NCBI RefSeq assembly: GCF_003719725.1
Contig: NZ_RIAX01000009.1
Coordinates: forward strand, 22,047-86,046
Direction of reading: 5' to 3'
Length of the DNA: 64,000 bases
From: Planococcus salinus
Lineage (GTDB): Bacteria > Bacillota > Bacilli > Bacillales_A > Planococcaceae
Shown: positions 18,696-26,592 of the stretch, piece after piece
Numbering within the stretch: position 1 is the first letter of the stretch
Layout: each line of letters begins with the position of its first letter
Translations under genes and position numbers: made by a program
The notes under the pieces: model-generated
Told to the model about the DNA's origin: nothing
What the model saw: the letters and a program-made list of their open reading frames with translations, nothing else
Database searches by the model: none

Positions 18696-18740
18696 AATAA
18701 GGCCTGCCCATCCGTAAAAAGATGGGCAGGTCTTATTTCT
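18696..18740. terminator. Bidirectional terminator
   Basis: AAATAAGGCCTGCCCATC / GATGGGCAGGTCTTATTT, a near-perfect 18-bp stem. It serves the cse60-like gene and faces the small gene at 18762. Confidence 0.88.
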
Positions 18741-18761
18741 GTTTGGAAGGAATTCCTGATT

Positions 18762-18851
18762 TTATTTTTTCCTCTTGTCTTTTGCATAATATCCGCCACC
18801 CAAAGCTGCAAGAAAAATTACGAATATCGCAACCAGTATACTGATATCCAT
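18762..18851 (-). CDS. Small single-helix membrane peptide
   Basis: A 29-residue peptide: one hydrophobic helix (ILVAIFVIFLAALGGGYYA) followed by a basic tail (KDKRKK). The ATG is preceded by an excellent GGAGGT at 7 bases, which is the main reason to call it. The length and architecture resemble small membrane peptides or type I toxins, but the sequence does not match the holin-like toxin at 32389. Confidence 0.55.
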   Translation of the reverse strand: MDISILVAIFVIFLAALGGGYYAKDKRKK

Positions 18852-18968
18852 ATTTTCACCTCCTTGGAAATTAACTACACATCACCTAAAATATCGAGAT
18901 GATTTCCTTTCGCTTGCAAGACGCAATCTTTATTCGACGCATAGATATCAAGCTCTTCCGAATCCAAC

Positions 18969-19487
18969 TTACAATCTGTTTTTAATCTTCCCATTCAAAA
19001 AAGCACTGACTTCCCCACTGTCCCCCAGTTCTTTCTTCGGAATGATGAGCGCGGACATGCCGCTATTGTATAAATAAAAACCGGATGGGCTTTCGCCGAA
19101 ATTTTCAATACCGCTCCAGGAAATGCTCATCTCTCCTTTCGGACTGATCTCACGCAAGCCGTCTTCCGTAAAAATCATCGTATGCGCTCCCAGCACCCCT
19201 TCATTCTTTCCTTCACGCATCATTTTGGTCGCGTTCCGCTTGATCAGCCGGTAGAAGTAAGCCGGGTAGAAGATCGCCCATAAGGTGCCCATGATGAGAA
19301 ACGGGATAAACAGTACGAGAAACGGCATGTCCAGAAACATTGAAGCCAGAATCGCTATCCCTATGTACAGAAGCGGTACAAATATCCGCTGCATGGTAAC
19401 TTGCTTCTGCACCGCCGGAGAATTTTTTGCATGAAATAAATTGAAATCGAGATAATCTTCTTCAGTGAGTTTGTAATTGAGTTCCAT
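18969..19487 (-). CDS. YcxB-like membrane protein
   Basis: About 172 residues. Two adjacent hydrophobic helices (about residues 35-80) are followed by a soluble beta-rich domain with GAHTMIFTEDGLREISPKGE and SWSGIENFGESPSGFYLY, typical of the YcxB-like family (a PH-like fold). The C-terminus reads ALIIPKKEL. The function is unknown. The start at MELNYKLTEEDY follows AAGGGG. Confidence 0.75.
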   Translation of the reverse strand: MELNYKLTEEDYLDFNLFHAKNSPAVQKQVTMQRIFVPLLYIGIAILASMFLDMPFLVLFIPFLIMGTLWAIFYPAYFYRLIKRNATKMMREGKNEGVLGAHTMIFTEDGLREISPKGEMSISWSGIENFGESPSGFYLYNSGMSALIIPKKELGDSGEVSAFLNGKIKNRL

Positions 19488-19601
19488 TAATGGCTTGCCC
19501 CTTTTATAAGTCTTTCCATTAATCATAGTGTATTCCAACTTGCATGCATACATTATTTTACATTGAATGTAATAAACCATTCCTAATTCGCGAAAGCTTA
19601 C

Positions 19602-19645
19602 AATAAACAAGACCCGCCCTTCTGTTTTACAGAAGGACAGGTCTT
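19602..19645. terminator. Hairpin terminator
   Basis: AACAAGACC-CGCCCTTCTG / CAGAAGGACAGGTCTTGTT, very similar in sequence to the hairpin at 18696. No clear upstream gene on the plus strand; it may insulate the leftward YcxB-like gene promoter. Confidence 0.6.
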
Positions 19646-19699
19646 GTTTCAATTTAGCATAAAGGATGGCTGCAAAATCAACACTCGGATGGACCTCAA

Positions 19700-19803
19700 A
19701 TTCTATGAGCGGTTTCGGCCGTTCTATGAGCGGTCTTCCGAGTTCTATGATTACTCATTGGATTCTATGAACAAAAATCGACATTCTATGATCACTCAGC
19801 TGT
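19700..19803. repeat. 21-bp tandem repeat array (TTCTATGA type), 5 units
   Basis: Five units starting (A/G)TTCTATGA spaced 21, 21, 20 and 21 bases. Between the conserved octamers the sequence is variable. Located between the YcxB-like gene promoter and the convergent end of the VWA gene. Confidence 0.8.
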
Positions 19804-19855
19804 ATTTTCGCCCCAAATCATCCGACAGCTTCTTACTCTGAAGATGACTTCGCCT

Positions 19856-20575
19856 TTAACGCAAAATCCCCTTCTCCTTCGCTTCCTTCAGCCACATCGG
19901 AAATTCATTCAACAGCTGATCATACAATTCTTCATCGGATACTTGGCTGATGTCTTCGAGATGGAAGAAATTCGCATTGTCGACCACCCGGCCGCCCATC
20001 GTATCGAGCCTCCGCAGCACTTCGAAATTCGCGTCGCCAATCCCGACAAATTGCCAGAAAATCGGCTGGTTTGATGATTCGACGATGAATTTCTTGATCC
20101 CCGATTTACATCCGCCGTCATTGATGAATACCAGAAACACGGGCTCGTCGCTCGCATCTTCCACCGTATACTTGCGGATCACATCTTCCATCACTTTCGG
20201 TTCGTCGTTGCGGCCGAATTTGTGCACGCTGTCATTCGACAGGATGTTTTTCTCCACATAACCCATAAACGTCGCCTCGGTCGCTCCCGGCAGACGCGAG
20301 AACTCATTGTCGTAGACCCAGACATCCAATTCGCCGTCATCATCGAACTGGCTGGCGACCGCAAGAACCCGCTCCACCACTTCCTGCACGACGCCTTCCT
20401 TATACAACTTTCTCATCGAACCGGAAATATCAAGCACCACGCCGACTTTGGCGGTGACCCCGGTCAATTTCTTCTTCTCCAGCACAATCGTTGCCGCTTT
20501 TTTCTTCAACGAAATCCCGATGATTTTCGCTTCTTCTTTTTCCGGCTTTTTAAAAATCTTATCGAACAAACCCAA
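19856..20575 (-). CDS. VWA domain protein, TerF/TerY-like
   Basis: About 239 residues. A short N-terminal amphipathic part (MGLFDKIFKKPEK) leads to a von Willebrand A domain with the MIDAS motif DISGSM at about residue 49, DVWVYDNEF, and FINDGGCKSGIKKF. Proteins of this kind belong with tellurium/stress-resistance (Ter) clusters, where they act as metal-dependent interaction modules. No other ter gene adjoins it; a TerC protein is about 9 kb away. It reads in the same direction as the aldo/keto reductase upstream (73-base gap). Confidence 0.82.
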   Translation of the reverse strand: MGLFDKIFKKPEKEEAKIIGISLKKKAATIVLEKKKLTGVTAKVGVVLDISGSMRKLYKEGVVQEVVERVLAVASQFDDDGELDVWVYDNEFSRLPGATEATFMGYVEKNILSNDSVHKFGRNDEPKVMEDVIRKYTVEDASDEPVFLVFINDGGCKSGIKKFIVESSNQPIFWQFVGIGDANFEVLRRLDTMGGRVVDNANFFHLEDISQVSDEELYDQLLNEFPMWLKEAKEKGILR

Positions 20576-20648
20576 TATGTACGCCTCCTGTATGGTTCTT
20601 TTTAGAATGCTGCCTACTCGATAAAGTTAGTTACTTACCAGCGCTTCT

Positions 20649-21491
20649 TTAAAACTCTTCATGCGTCGCCGGATCCATATCAAACAGTCTGCCATCAGGA
20701 CGTGAAAGCGCTGCTATCGCGGTCATTTCTTCTTCATTTAACGTGAAATCAAAAATAGCCAGGTTGTCCCGCTGCCGCTCCGGGGAAGTCGACCTTGGGA
20801 TTGACACCGAACCGATTTGGTATTGCCAGCGCAGCACCACCTGCGGAACAGTTTTATGATGGGTTTCGGCAATTTTTCTGACCGTCTCATTCGACAGGAT
20901 ATCTGCCGCTCTGGCCAGTGGACTCCATGATTGCGTTTGAATATTATATTCCGCATGTACTTTCCGCTGTTCTTCCTGGTTAAAGAACGGATGCAATTCG
21001 ACCTGATTGATGCTTGGCGTCACGCCGGTCTCCTGAATAATGCGCTCCAGATGCTCAGGCAGGAAGTTGCTTACCCCAATCGACCGGACGAGCCCCCATT
21101 TCTGCGCATCAATCAAGGCTTGCCATGCTTCCACATATAAATCCTGATTTGGCAGTGGCCAGTGGATCAAATAGAGATCGAAATAATCCAGATTGGAGCG
21201 ATACAGCGATTCCTGAATCGCCACCAGCGCTTTTTCGTACGTGTGATATCGGCCAGGCAATTTGGAAGTCACCCACAAATCTTCACGGGAAATGCCGCTG
21301 CGCTTAATGCCTTCCCCGACCGCTCCTTCGTTCTCATAATTATACGCTGTATCGATCAGCCGGTAACCGGCATTGATTCCGCTGCTGACCGAGTTCGCAC
21401 CGGCATTCCCCCACAGCCCGTATGTACCGAGTCCGGTCACCGGCAAAATTGTTCCGTCATTCAATGTCACTTCTGGTATTGTTCTTTCCAT
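20649..21491 (-). CDS. Aldo/keto reductase
   Basis: About 280 residues, the AKR5/YvgN-YtbE type. The tetrad is visible: Asp and Tyr in DTAYNYENE, Lys in VTSKLPG, His in YLIHWPLP. The NADPH-binding end is IPRSTSPERQRDN. Members reduce glyoxal, methylglyoxal and other aldehydes. AGGAGC precedes the ATG. It is followed by the VWA gene on the same strand. Confidence 0.9.
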   Translation of the reverse strand: MERTIPEVTLNDGTILPVTGLGTYGLWGNAGANSVSSGINAGYRLIDTAYNYENEGAVGEGIKRSGISREDLWVTSKLPGRYHTYEKALVAIQESLYRSNLDYFDLYLIHWPLPNQDLYVEAWQALIDAQKWGLVRSIGVSNFLPEHLERIIQETGVTPSINQVELHPFFNQEEQRKVHAEYNIQTQSWSPLARAADILSNETVRKIAETHHKTVPQVVLRWQYQIGSVSIPRSTSPERQRDNLAIFDFTLNEEEMTAIAALSRPDGRLFDMDPATHEEF

Positions 21492-21603
21492 CTACTTCCG
21501 CTCCTTTCGTTTCTACGTTAAGATTACTCTTAGCTGATTGTAAACTCAAATTATTCAGTCACTGCACCGCGAGCGGCACAATCCCATTATTTTAGAACAA
21601 TGG

Positions 21604-21633
21604 TGGCCCACACAGGGTCCGGTCCGAAGTAAC
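21604..21633. repeat. Half copy of the 14.6-kb hairpin repeat
   Basis: TGGCCCACACAGGGTCCGGTCCGAAGTAAC (given in parts: GGCCCACACAGGG, TCCGAAGT) matches the right arm at 14688-14716. The left arm is missing here. Confidence 0.7.
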
Positions 21634-21718
21634 GTCAGATTTTCTCAGCCAGAGAATGCGTGCAGGGCAATAGATTGTTCTTTTGCTGAGCGTCTATGCT
21701 TTTTTTCTGTGAGCAATA

Positions 21719-21770
21719 AAAAAGCATGAAGAATCTGTAAGCCCAGGATTGGTACGGATTCTTCATGCAC
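21719..21770 (-). terminator. Terminator of the peroxiredoxin-like gene
   Basis: GCATGAAGAATC / GATTCTTCATGC, perfect 12-bp stem, followed on the minus strand by TTTTTTATTG. Confidence 0.85.
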
Positions 21771-21813
21771 TTAGTTTGAATAAATGAGATTGCTTCTGAT
21801 ACAACGAGGCTTT

Positions 21814-22377
21814 TTATGGGGCAGTGGGAGCGTGCTTGTTTAAAGCCTCCATAATCGCCGGTATCGTCGCGTGATCAGCAGGCTCTTCGTCGATATGATG
21901 CCAATGGATTTCTCCCGTTGTGTCAATCAGCCAGGTTCCGCCAAGCTGGTAAACGTCCTGCGAGAGCATCGCCTTTCTGACGATTTTCGCCTGTTTCCGG
22001 TCTTTCGGAAAAATCTCACGCATTCTTCCTTCTTTTAAATACTTGAAAATAATTTTTCCGGATTTCACAGCCGATACCTTTTTAAGCCGGAGATCCTTAT
22101 AGGCCTGCTGTTCCGGGTCTCCTAAAATCGGAAAAGGATACGGACCGAATACATCGATGAAATCCTTCAGCTGCTCCGAGTTTGCGGGAACCACCGCTAC
22201 CAGTGATACCCCTTTTTCTTCTATGGATTCTGCGTGCTCACGCAACTGCGCGAGAAAATTGCGGCAAATCGGTCAGCCCAGATGACGAAGCAAGACCAGA
22301 AGAACGGGCTTTTCCTGAGCCAATTCAGAAAACCGGACAGTTTCGTTTTTCTCTTTACTGACAAATACGTAATCCAT
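21814..22377 (-). CDS. AhpC/TSA-family redox protein with in-frame UGA at the active-site position
   Basis: Reading from an ATG at 22377 (behind AAAGGAAG) the frame gives MDYVFVSKEKNETVRFSELA, then KPVLLVLLRHLG, a UGA at 22275-22273, then PICRNFLAQLREHAE and the rest of a normal thioredoxin-fold protein to 21814 (187 codons). In peroxiredoxin-like AhpC/TSA proteins this position is the redox Cys of LRHxGCPxCR, so the UGA exactly replaces the first Cys of a CxxC (here UxxC). Either this is a selenocysteine codon or a nonsense mutation. The downstream part contains WLIDTTGEIHWHH as expected of the family. Confidence 0.7.
22237..22254 (-). promoter_or_regulatory. Possible bacterial SECIS hairpin
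   Basis: Minus strand CTCGCGC-AGTT-GCGTGAG forms a 7-bp stem (one G-U pair) with a 4-base loop. It starts 18 bases after the UGA, its loop lies 25 bases after it, and the first two loop bases include a G, which fits the published general form of bacterial SECIS elements. Hairpins of this size arise often by chance. Confidence 0.35.
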
Positions 22378-22565
22378 TCATAACTTCCTTTCCAAGTGGG
22401 TTTTAATGAAATATTATCATTCCTCTACCTTAATTTCACGAATAATCAAACTATTTAATATTAAATTTCACTTCCTGGCGGGCTTTATTCCTTTCCTAAC
22501 GCCTTCCGTCTTGAATAAAACAGAAATCTCCAGCAGGAAGCGATTTCTCACAGTATGTCTAACCT

Positions 22566-22600
22566 CCTAAAAAAGACCTCTCAGTTGAGAAGTCTCTATA
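22566..22600 (-). terminator. Terminator of the DUF4181-like gene
   Basis: Minus strand AGACTTCTC-AACT-GAGAGGTCT followed by TTTTTTAG, about 90 bases past the stop at 22687. Confidence 0.75.
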
Positions 22601-22686
22601 GGTTTGACACAGGGAAGATTTTAACGTAAATCAGGAGGGTCACTCCTTCCGGCTTTCACTTAACTGCCACCAGTGCAATACAGTCT

Positions 22687-23325
22687 TCACTCCACAATCA
22701 CTTCCGAAGCCAGCTTGTAAGGGAAATCCGACGGCAAATCGAATGGCATCACCCGGACAAGAGTTCCTTCCTCCAGTTCATCAAAACCACGGACTTCCCC
22801 CTTGAACAGCGTATGATCCGTCATATGAACTTCATGGACGGTCGATCCGGTCCCGAAGTTGAACGAAGTCACTTCGACCATGAAACTCGTATCTGTCTTT
22901 TCGGTCACCACTCCCTCAAATCCGCCGAAAAGGAAGAAGTTGAATTGGATAACGAACACAATCGCTGCCACAAAAACAGCCATTTGGGTCAATGTGAGAA
23001 TCGACTGCTTCGGATTTTCAGATGCACGCCACTCGAAGAATGCCCTGACCAGATGGTCCACCACAATCAATGCAATAACCGCAACCAAATAGTACGACGG
23101 CGGATACTTATCCAAAGCCACGAAATAAAGGAGTACCAGACCCACAATCAGCGTGCCGCCCCTCACAAACCAGTCGACTTTCCGGTGCTGGTCGTTGATG
23201 TGGTTATAGGAAAAGAACTCTCTCTTGCTCGGTTCAATTTTAAATAGTTTTCGAAGTGCAAACTTCAAAATGTAATTTATTGCGAACACAATTAGAAAGA
23301 AAAATAATAAGTTCATAAATGACAT
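22687..23325 (-). CDS. DUF4181-like membrane protein
   Basis: About 212 residues. A first helix (MNLLFFFLIVFAINYILKF), then KLFKIEPSKREFFSYNHIND, then helices at about 60-80, 85-105 and 120-145, and a C-terminal soluble beta domain (FEGVVTEKTDTSFMVEV ... DELEEGTLVRVMPFD). The front part matches the DUF4181 family of Bacillales. Function unknown. The start at MSFMNLLFF is placed after GGGGAGG; a longer reading would begin inside that ribosome site. Confidence 0.7.
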   Translation of the reverse strand: MSFMNLLFFFLIVFAINYILKFALRKLFKIEPSKREFFSYNHINDQHRKVDWFVRGGTLIVGLVLLYFVALDKYPPSYYLVAVIALIVVDHLVRAFFEWRASENPKQSILTLTQMAVFVAAIVFVIQFNFFLFGGFEGVVTEKTDTSFMVEVTSFNFGTGSTVHEVHMTDHTLFKGEVRGFDELEEGTLVRVMPFDLPSDFPYKLASEVIVE

Positions 23326-23422
23326 CTGCCTCCCCACCAAACGGATTAAGCTTTGAGTGCTTCATACGGGATGTATTCAATAGAAGGTGATGAAAATCCT
23401 TTTATTGGAATGAATTATCACC

Positions 23423-23565
23423 TTAAACATCATCCTCATCGAATTTCTTACTCACAACAGTTTTCTGGAAGCTGACACCTCTATCGTAAGTGAACATATA
23501 CTCAGTCAACGTATCCCCATCTATTAAAATGATTTTCTTATCGATTATTCCAACAAACTCTATTA
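23423..23565 (-). pseudogene. 3' remnant of an Mrr-type restriction endonuclease
   Basis: A 48-codon minus-strand stretch, open back to a TAA, reads VIEFVGIIDKKIILIDGDT, LTEYMFTYDRGVSFQKTV, SKKFDEDDV and stop. This is the characteristic C-terminal end of Mrr-like enzymes (KIVLIDGxxLxxLM...GVS). The catalytic core is absent, so it is a relic of a lost defence gene. Confidence 0.6.
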
Positions 23566-23618
23566 CACCTTACAAAGGAAAAGGCGCCACACGCTCGGAA
23601 GTTCTTTAAAGCTAAAGA

Positions 23619-23672
23619 AAGCCCCGTAAATTCAGTAACTTGTAAAAAGTCGCTGAATTTACGGGGTATTTT
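23619..23672. terminator. Long perfect hairpin before the AbgT gene
   Basis: CCCCGTAAATTCAG / CTGAATTTACGGGG, 14 bp with an 18-base loop, followed by TATTTT on the plus strand. It lies about 150 bases upstream of the transporter start and could be a terminator or a leader structure. Confidence 0.6.
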
Positions 23673-23819
23673 CGTGCCTCTCTTCCTGTTCGCTCCACAA
23701 ATCTCCAGAATTTGTGGGATGCCACAAAAACTCTTTTCATTTTTCATGGGTTCTCCTATATAGTTCATTTGTAAAAAGTAATAATATTTAAACAATTAAA
23801 AATTAAAGGAAGTGAGTTT

Positions 23820-25367
23820 GTGAGCAAGTTACTGGATACGGAAGAATTCAAAGCCAAAGCAGAGAAACCAGGATTTTTGGAAAAAAGCTTAAACAAAGTG
23901 GAAATTTACGGGAACAAACTTCCCGATCCTGTAACTCTTTTCGCTGTGTTTACATTGATCATACTTGTCGCTTCAGCTGTATTTGCACAACTCGGCATCA
24001 AGTCGGTTCACCCCGGAACGGGTGAAGAAATCCATGTGGTCAACTTGCTGAATGGCGAAGGGATTCGGACAATTGTCGAAACGCTGGTACCGAACTTCAC
24101 CAGCTTCCCTCCGCTCGGCCTTGTATTGGTCGTCATGCTCGGAGTTGGTCTTGCGGAATCGACCGGCCTCATTACGACATTTATGAAGACGACTATTTTG
24201 AACGCACCGGTAAAGATCATTTTGCCGACCATCCTTTTGATTGCTGTTTTGGGCAACACGGCTGCAGACGCTGCACAAGTTGTCTTGCCTCCGATCGCAG
24301 CGATGATTTTTGCGGCTCTCGGCCGTAACCCGATTGCAGGGCTCATCGCCGGTTATGCGACGGTTACAGGTGCTTTCAGTGCCAACTTGATCGTCAGCAT
24401 GCTGGATCCGTTATTGTCCGGCTTTACCCAAGCCGGCGCCAATTTGATCGACCCGAATTATACTGCTAATCCGGCGATCAACTGGTATTTCATGATTGCT
24501 TCGACATTTGTCATTATTCCTGTCGCCGCGCTGGTGACTACGAAAATCACCGAACCGCGTCTTGGCGTCTATACAGGAAAAGTTGAAAAGCTGGAAAAAA
24601 CAACTGCCGATGAAAAGCGCGGCCTGATCTGGGCAGGAGTGACGCTCGCTCTTTATGCAGCACTCATCGTTTGGCTGGTTGTTCCGGAAAACGGAATTTT
24701 ACGTGACCAGGAAACCGGCGGGATTATTGTATCTCCTTTCATGACCGGCATTGTTCCAATCATGCTGTTCGGCTTTTTCATCCCGGCCATCGCTTACGGC
24801 TTTGGTGCCAAAGTATTGAAAAACGACAAAGATGTTGCGGAGCACTTAACCAAAGCAATGAGTGGCATGGGCGGTTATATCGTTTTGGCTTTTGTTGCAG
24901 CTCAAATGATCGCTTTCTTCGGACTGAGCAACCTTGGCCCGATTATCGCCATCGAAGGTGCAGGCTTCCTGCAAAATATGGGCTTCGAAGGTTTGCCATT
25001 GATTTTAGGTTTTATTGTCATCGCTGGTTTGATCAATCTTCTGGTCGCCAGTGCTTCTGCGAAATGGGCGCTTCTCGCTCCCGTCTTTGTCCCGATGTTC
25101 ATGCTGCTCGGCTATGACCCGGCCGTGACGCAAGTCGCTTACCGTATTGCAGATTCCATTACAAATCCGATTACACCGATGCTGGCGTATTTCGCGATTT
25201 TGCTGACATTTGCGAAGAAATACGACAAAAATATCGGAATCGGGACGCTTCTTGCGTCATTGCTGCCATATTCCATCGCTTTTGCGATTTTTTGGACAGT
25301 TCTGTTCAGCGCCTGGTTCCTGCTCGGACTCCCGCTGGGCCCTGGCGGTAACATTTACTTACCATAA
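23820..25367 (+). CDS. AbgT-family transporter
   Basis: A 515-residue polytopic membrane protein. N-terminal GNKLPDPVTLFAVFTLIILV and internal LGVGLAESTGL, GNTAADAAQVVLPPI, LLVASASAKWALLAPVFVPM and ITNPITPMLAYFAI match the AbgT (p-aminobenzoyl-glutamate/aminoacyl substrate) family. It likely imports an acylated or dipeptide-like amino acid. Start is GTG behind AAAGGAAG. The next gene begins 16 bases after its stop, so the transporter leads a three-gene operon with two hydrolases. Confidence 0.9.
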   Translation: MSKLLDTEEFKAKAEKPGFLEKSLNKVEIYGNKLPDPVTLFAVFTLIILVASAVFAQLGIKSVHPGTGEEIHVVNLLNGEGIRTIVETLVPNFTSFPPLGLVLVVMLGVGLAESTGLITTFMKTTILNAPVKIILPTILLIAVLGNTAADAAQVVLPPIAAMIFAALGRNPIAGLIAGYATVTGAFSANLIVSMLDPLLSGFTQAGANLIDPNYTANPAINWYFMIASTFVIIPVAALVTTKITEPRLGVYTGKVEKLEKTTADEKRGLIWAGVTLALYAALIVWLVVPENGILRDQETGGIIVSPFMTGIVPIMLFGFFIPAIAYGFGAKVLKNDKDVAEHLTKAMSGMGGYIVLAFVAAQMIAFFGLSNLGPIIAIEGAGFLQNMGFEGLPLILGFIVIAGLINLLVASASAKWALLAPVFVPMFMLLGYDPAVTQVAYRIADSITNPITPMLAYFAILLTFAKKYDKNIGIGTLLASLLPYSIAFAIFWTVLFSAWFLLGLPLGPGGNIYLP

Positions 25368-25383
25368 TTGAGGAGGAATAGAT

Positions 25384-26592
25384 TTGGCCATCAAATTTGA
25401 AAACATTACATTATACACAGGTACAGGAAAGAAATTCACCAATTCGGCGATTATTGTTCAGGACGATAAAATCATCGCTTCCGGCGACGAAGCGCTTCAG
25501 CAGGAAGCGGCTGAAACAATTGACGGCAGCGGAAAAACAGTGCTTCCTGGTTTTTTCGATATGCATGTCCACCTTGGGATGGACGGTATTGCAGATCCGT
25601 TCTCACAAGTTGAAACAGATACACAAGCCACTTCCGCCTATCGCCACCAAGTCAATGCTATTAAGCAACTGCAATCGGGAGTCACAAGTGTACGGAACCT
25701 CGGTTCGAAATGGCATATTGACTTGTCTTACCGTGATGCTGTCAACTCCGGACTGCTCTCAGGTCCGACAGTCTACGGTTCAGGCCAGCCGATTGTTATG
25801 ACAGGCGGACACGGCTACCCTCTCGCTACCGAAGCAGACGGTGTAGACGAAATCAGAAAAGTGGCCCGCCAAACTTTGAAACAGGGAGCCGACGTATTGA
25901 AATTGATGGCGACCGGCGGCGTCATGACGCCTGGCGTAGACCCCGGTTCCCCGCAATTGTCCGAAAAAGAAATGCAGGCGGCCATCGAAGAGGCAACTCA
26001 TGCAGGCAAAACGACCGCATCTCATGCACAAGGTACAATCGGCATTCAAAACGCTGTGCGCGCCGGTATCACGACGATTGAACACGGCATTTTCCTGGAT
26101 GATAAAACGATTGAATTGATGATCAAACACGGCACGGTTTTGGTGCCGACGCTCGCCGCGCCTTATTACATCGTTCAAAATGCAAACACCGGCGGTATTC
26201 CTCCACACGCCATAAAAAAAGCGGTTGCTTGCTTTACAGCACATAAAGAAAGCTTCAACAAAGCTGTAAAAGCCGGTGTGAAAATCGCGTCAGGAACCGA
26301 TGCCGGAACACCGTTCAACCTTCACGGCGATTTTGCCAAAGAGCTGGAACTGATGCACGAAGGCGGCATGACGATTCTCGACATCATTACGGCAGCTACA
26401 TATGATGCCGCTGCTGTACTGAATGTGCAGGATACTGTCGGTTCACTCGAAAAAGGCAAAGCGGCTGATTTTATCTTGCTGAACGAAGATCCGGAAAACA
26501 CCATCCAGGCATTCCGCAATATAGATTCAGTTTATAAAGGGGGGAAATTGGTTCATGACCAGCGAAACCGGAAGTTTGTCCATAGTTACTGA
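25384..26592 (+). CDS. Amidohydrolase (imidazolonepropionase/Xaa-Pro dipeptidase-like)
   Basis: About 402 residues, metal-dependent amidohydrolase. The N-terminal beta-sandwich leads to VLPGFFDMHVHLG (HxH metal ligands); KLMATGGVMTPG carries the bridging Lys; ASHAQGTIG and IEHGIFLDD the later His ligands; SGTDAGTPFNLHGD the catalytic Asp. The C-terminal KGKAADFILLNEDP is typical. It probably cleaves the imported conjugate or a dipeptide. TTG start behind GAGGAGGAATAG. The last 38 bases overlap the next gene, showing translational coupling. Confidence 0.9.
   Translation: MAIKFENITLYTGTGKKFTNSAIIVQDDKIIASGDEALQQEAAETIDGSGKTVLPGFFDMHVHLGMDGIADPFSQVETDTQATSAYRHQVNAIKQLQSGVTSVRNLGSKWHIDLSYRDAVNSGLLSGPTVYGSGQPIVMTGGHGYPLATEADGVDEIRKVARQTLKQGADVLKLMATGGVMTPGVDPGSPQLSEKEMQAAIEEATHAGKTTASHAQGTIGIQNAVRAGITTIEHGIFLDDKTIELMIKHGTVLVPTLAAPYYIVQNANTGGIPPHAIKKAVACFTAHKESFNKAVKAGVKIASGTDAGTPFNLHGDFAKELELMHEGGMTILDIITAATYDAAAVLNVQDTVGSLEKGKAADFILLNEDPENTIQAFRNIDSVYKGGKLVHDQRNRKFVHSY

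Noticed and set aside
19700..19803. CRISPR array
   Set aside because: Conserved part is only 8-9 bases and the step is 21; not CRISPR-like.
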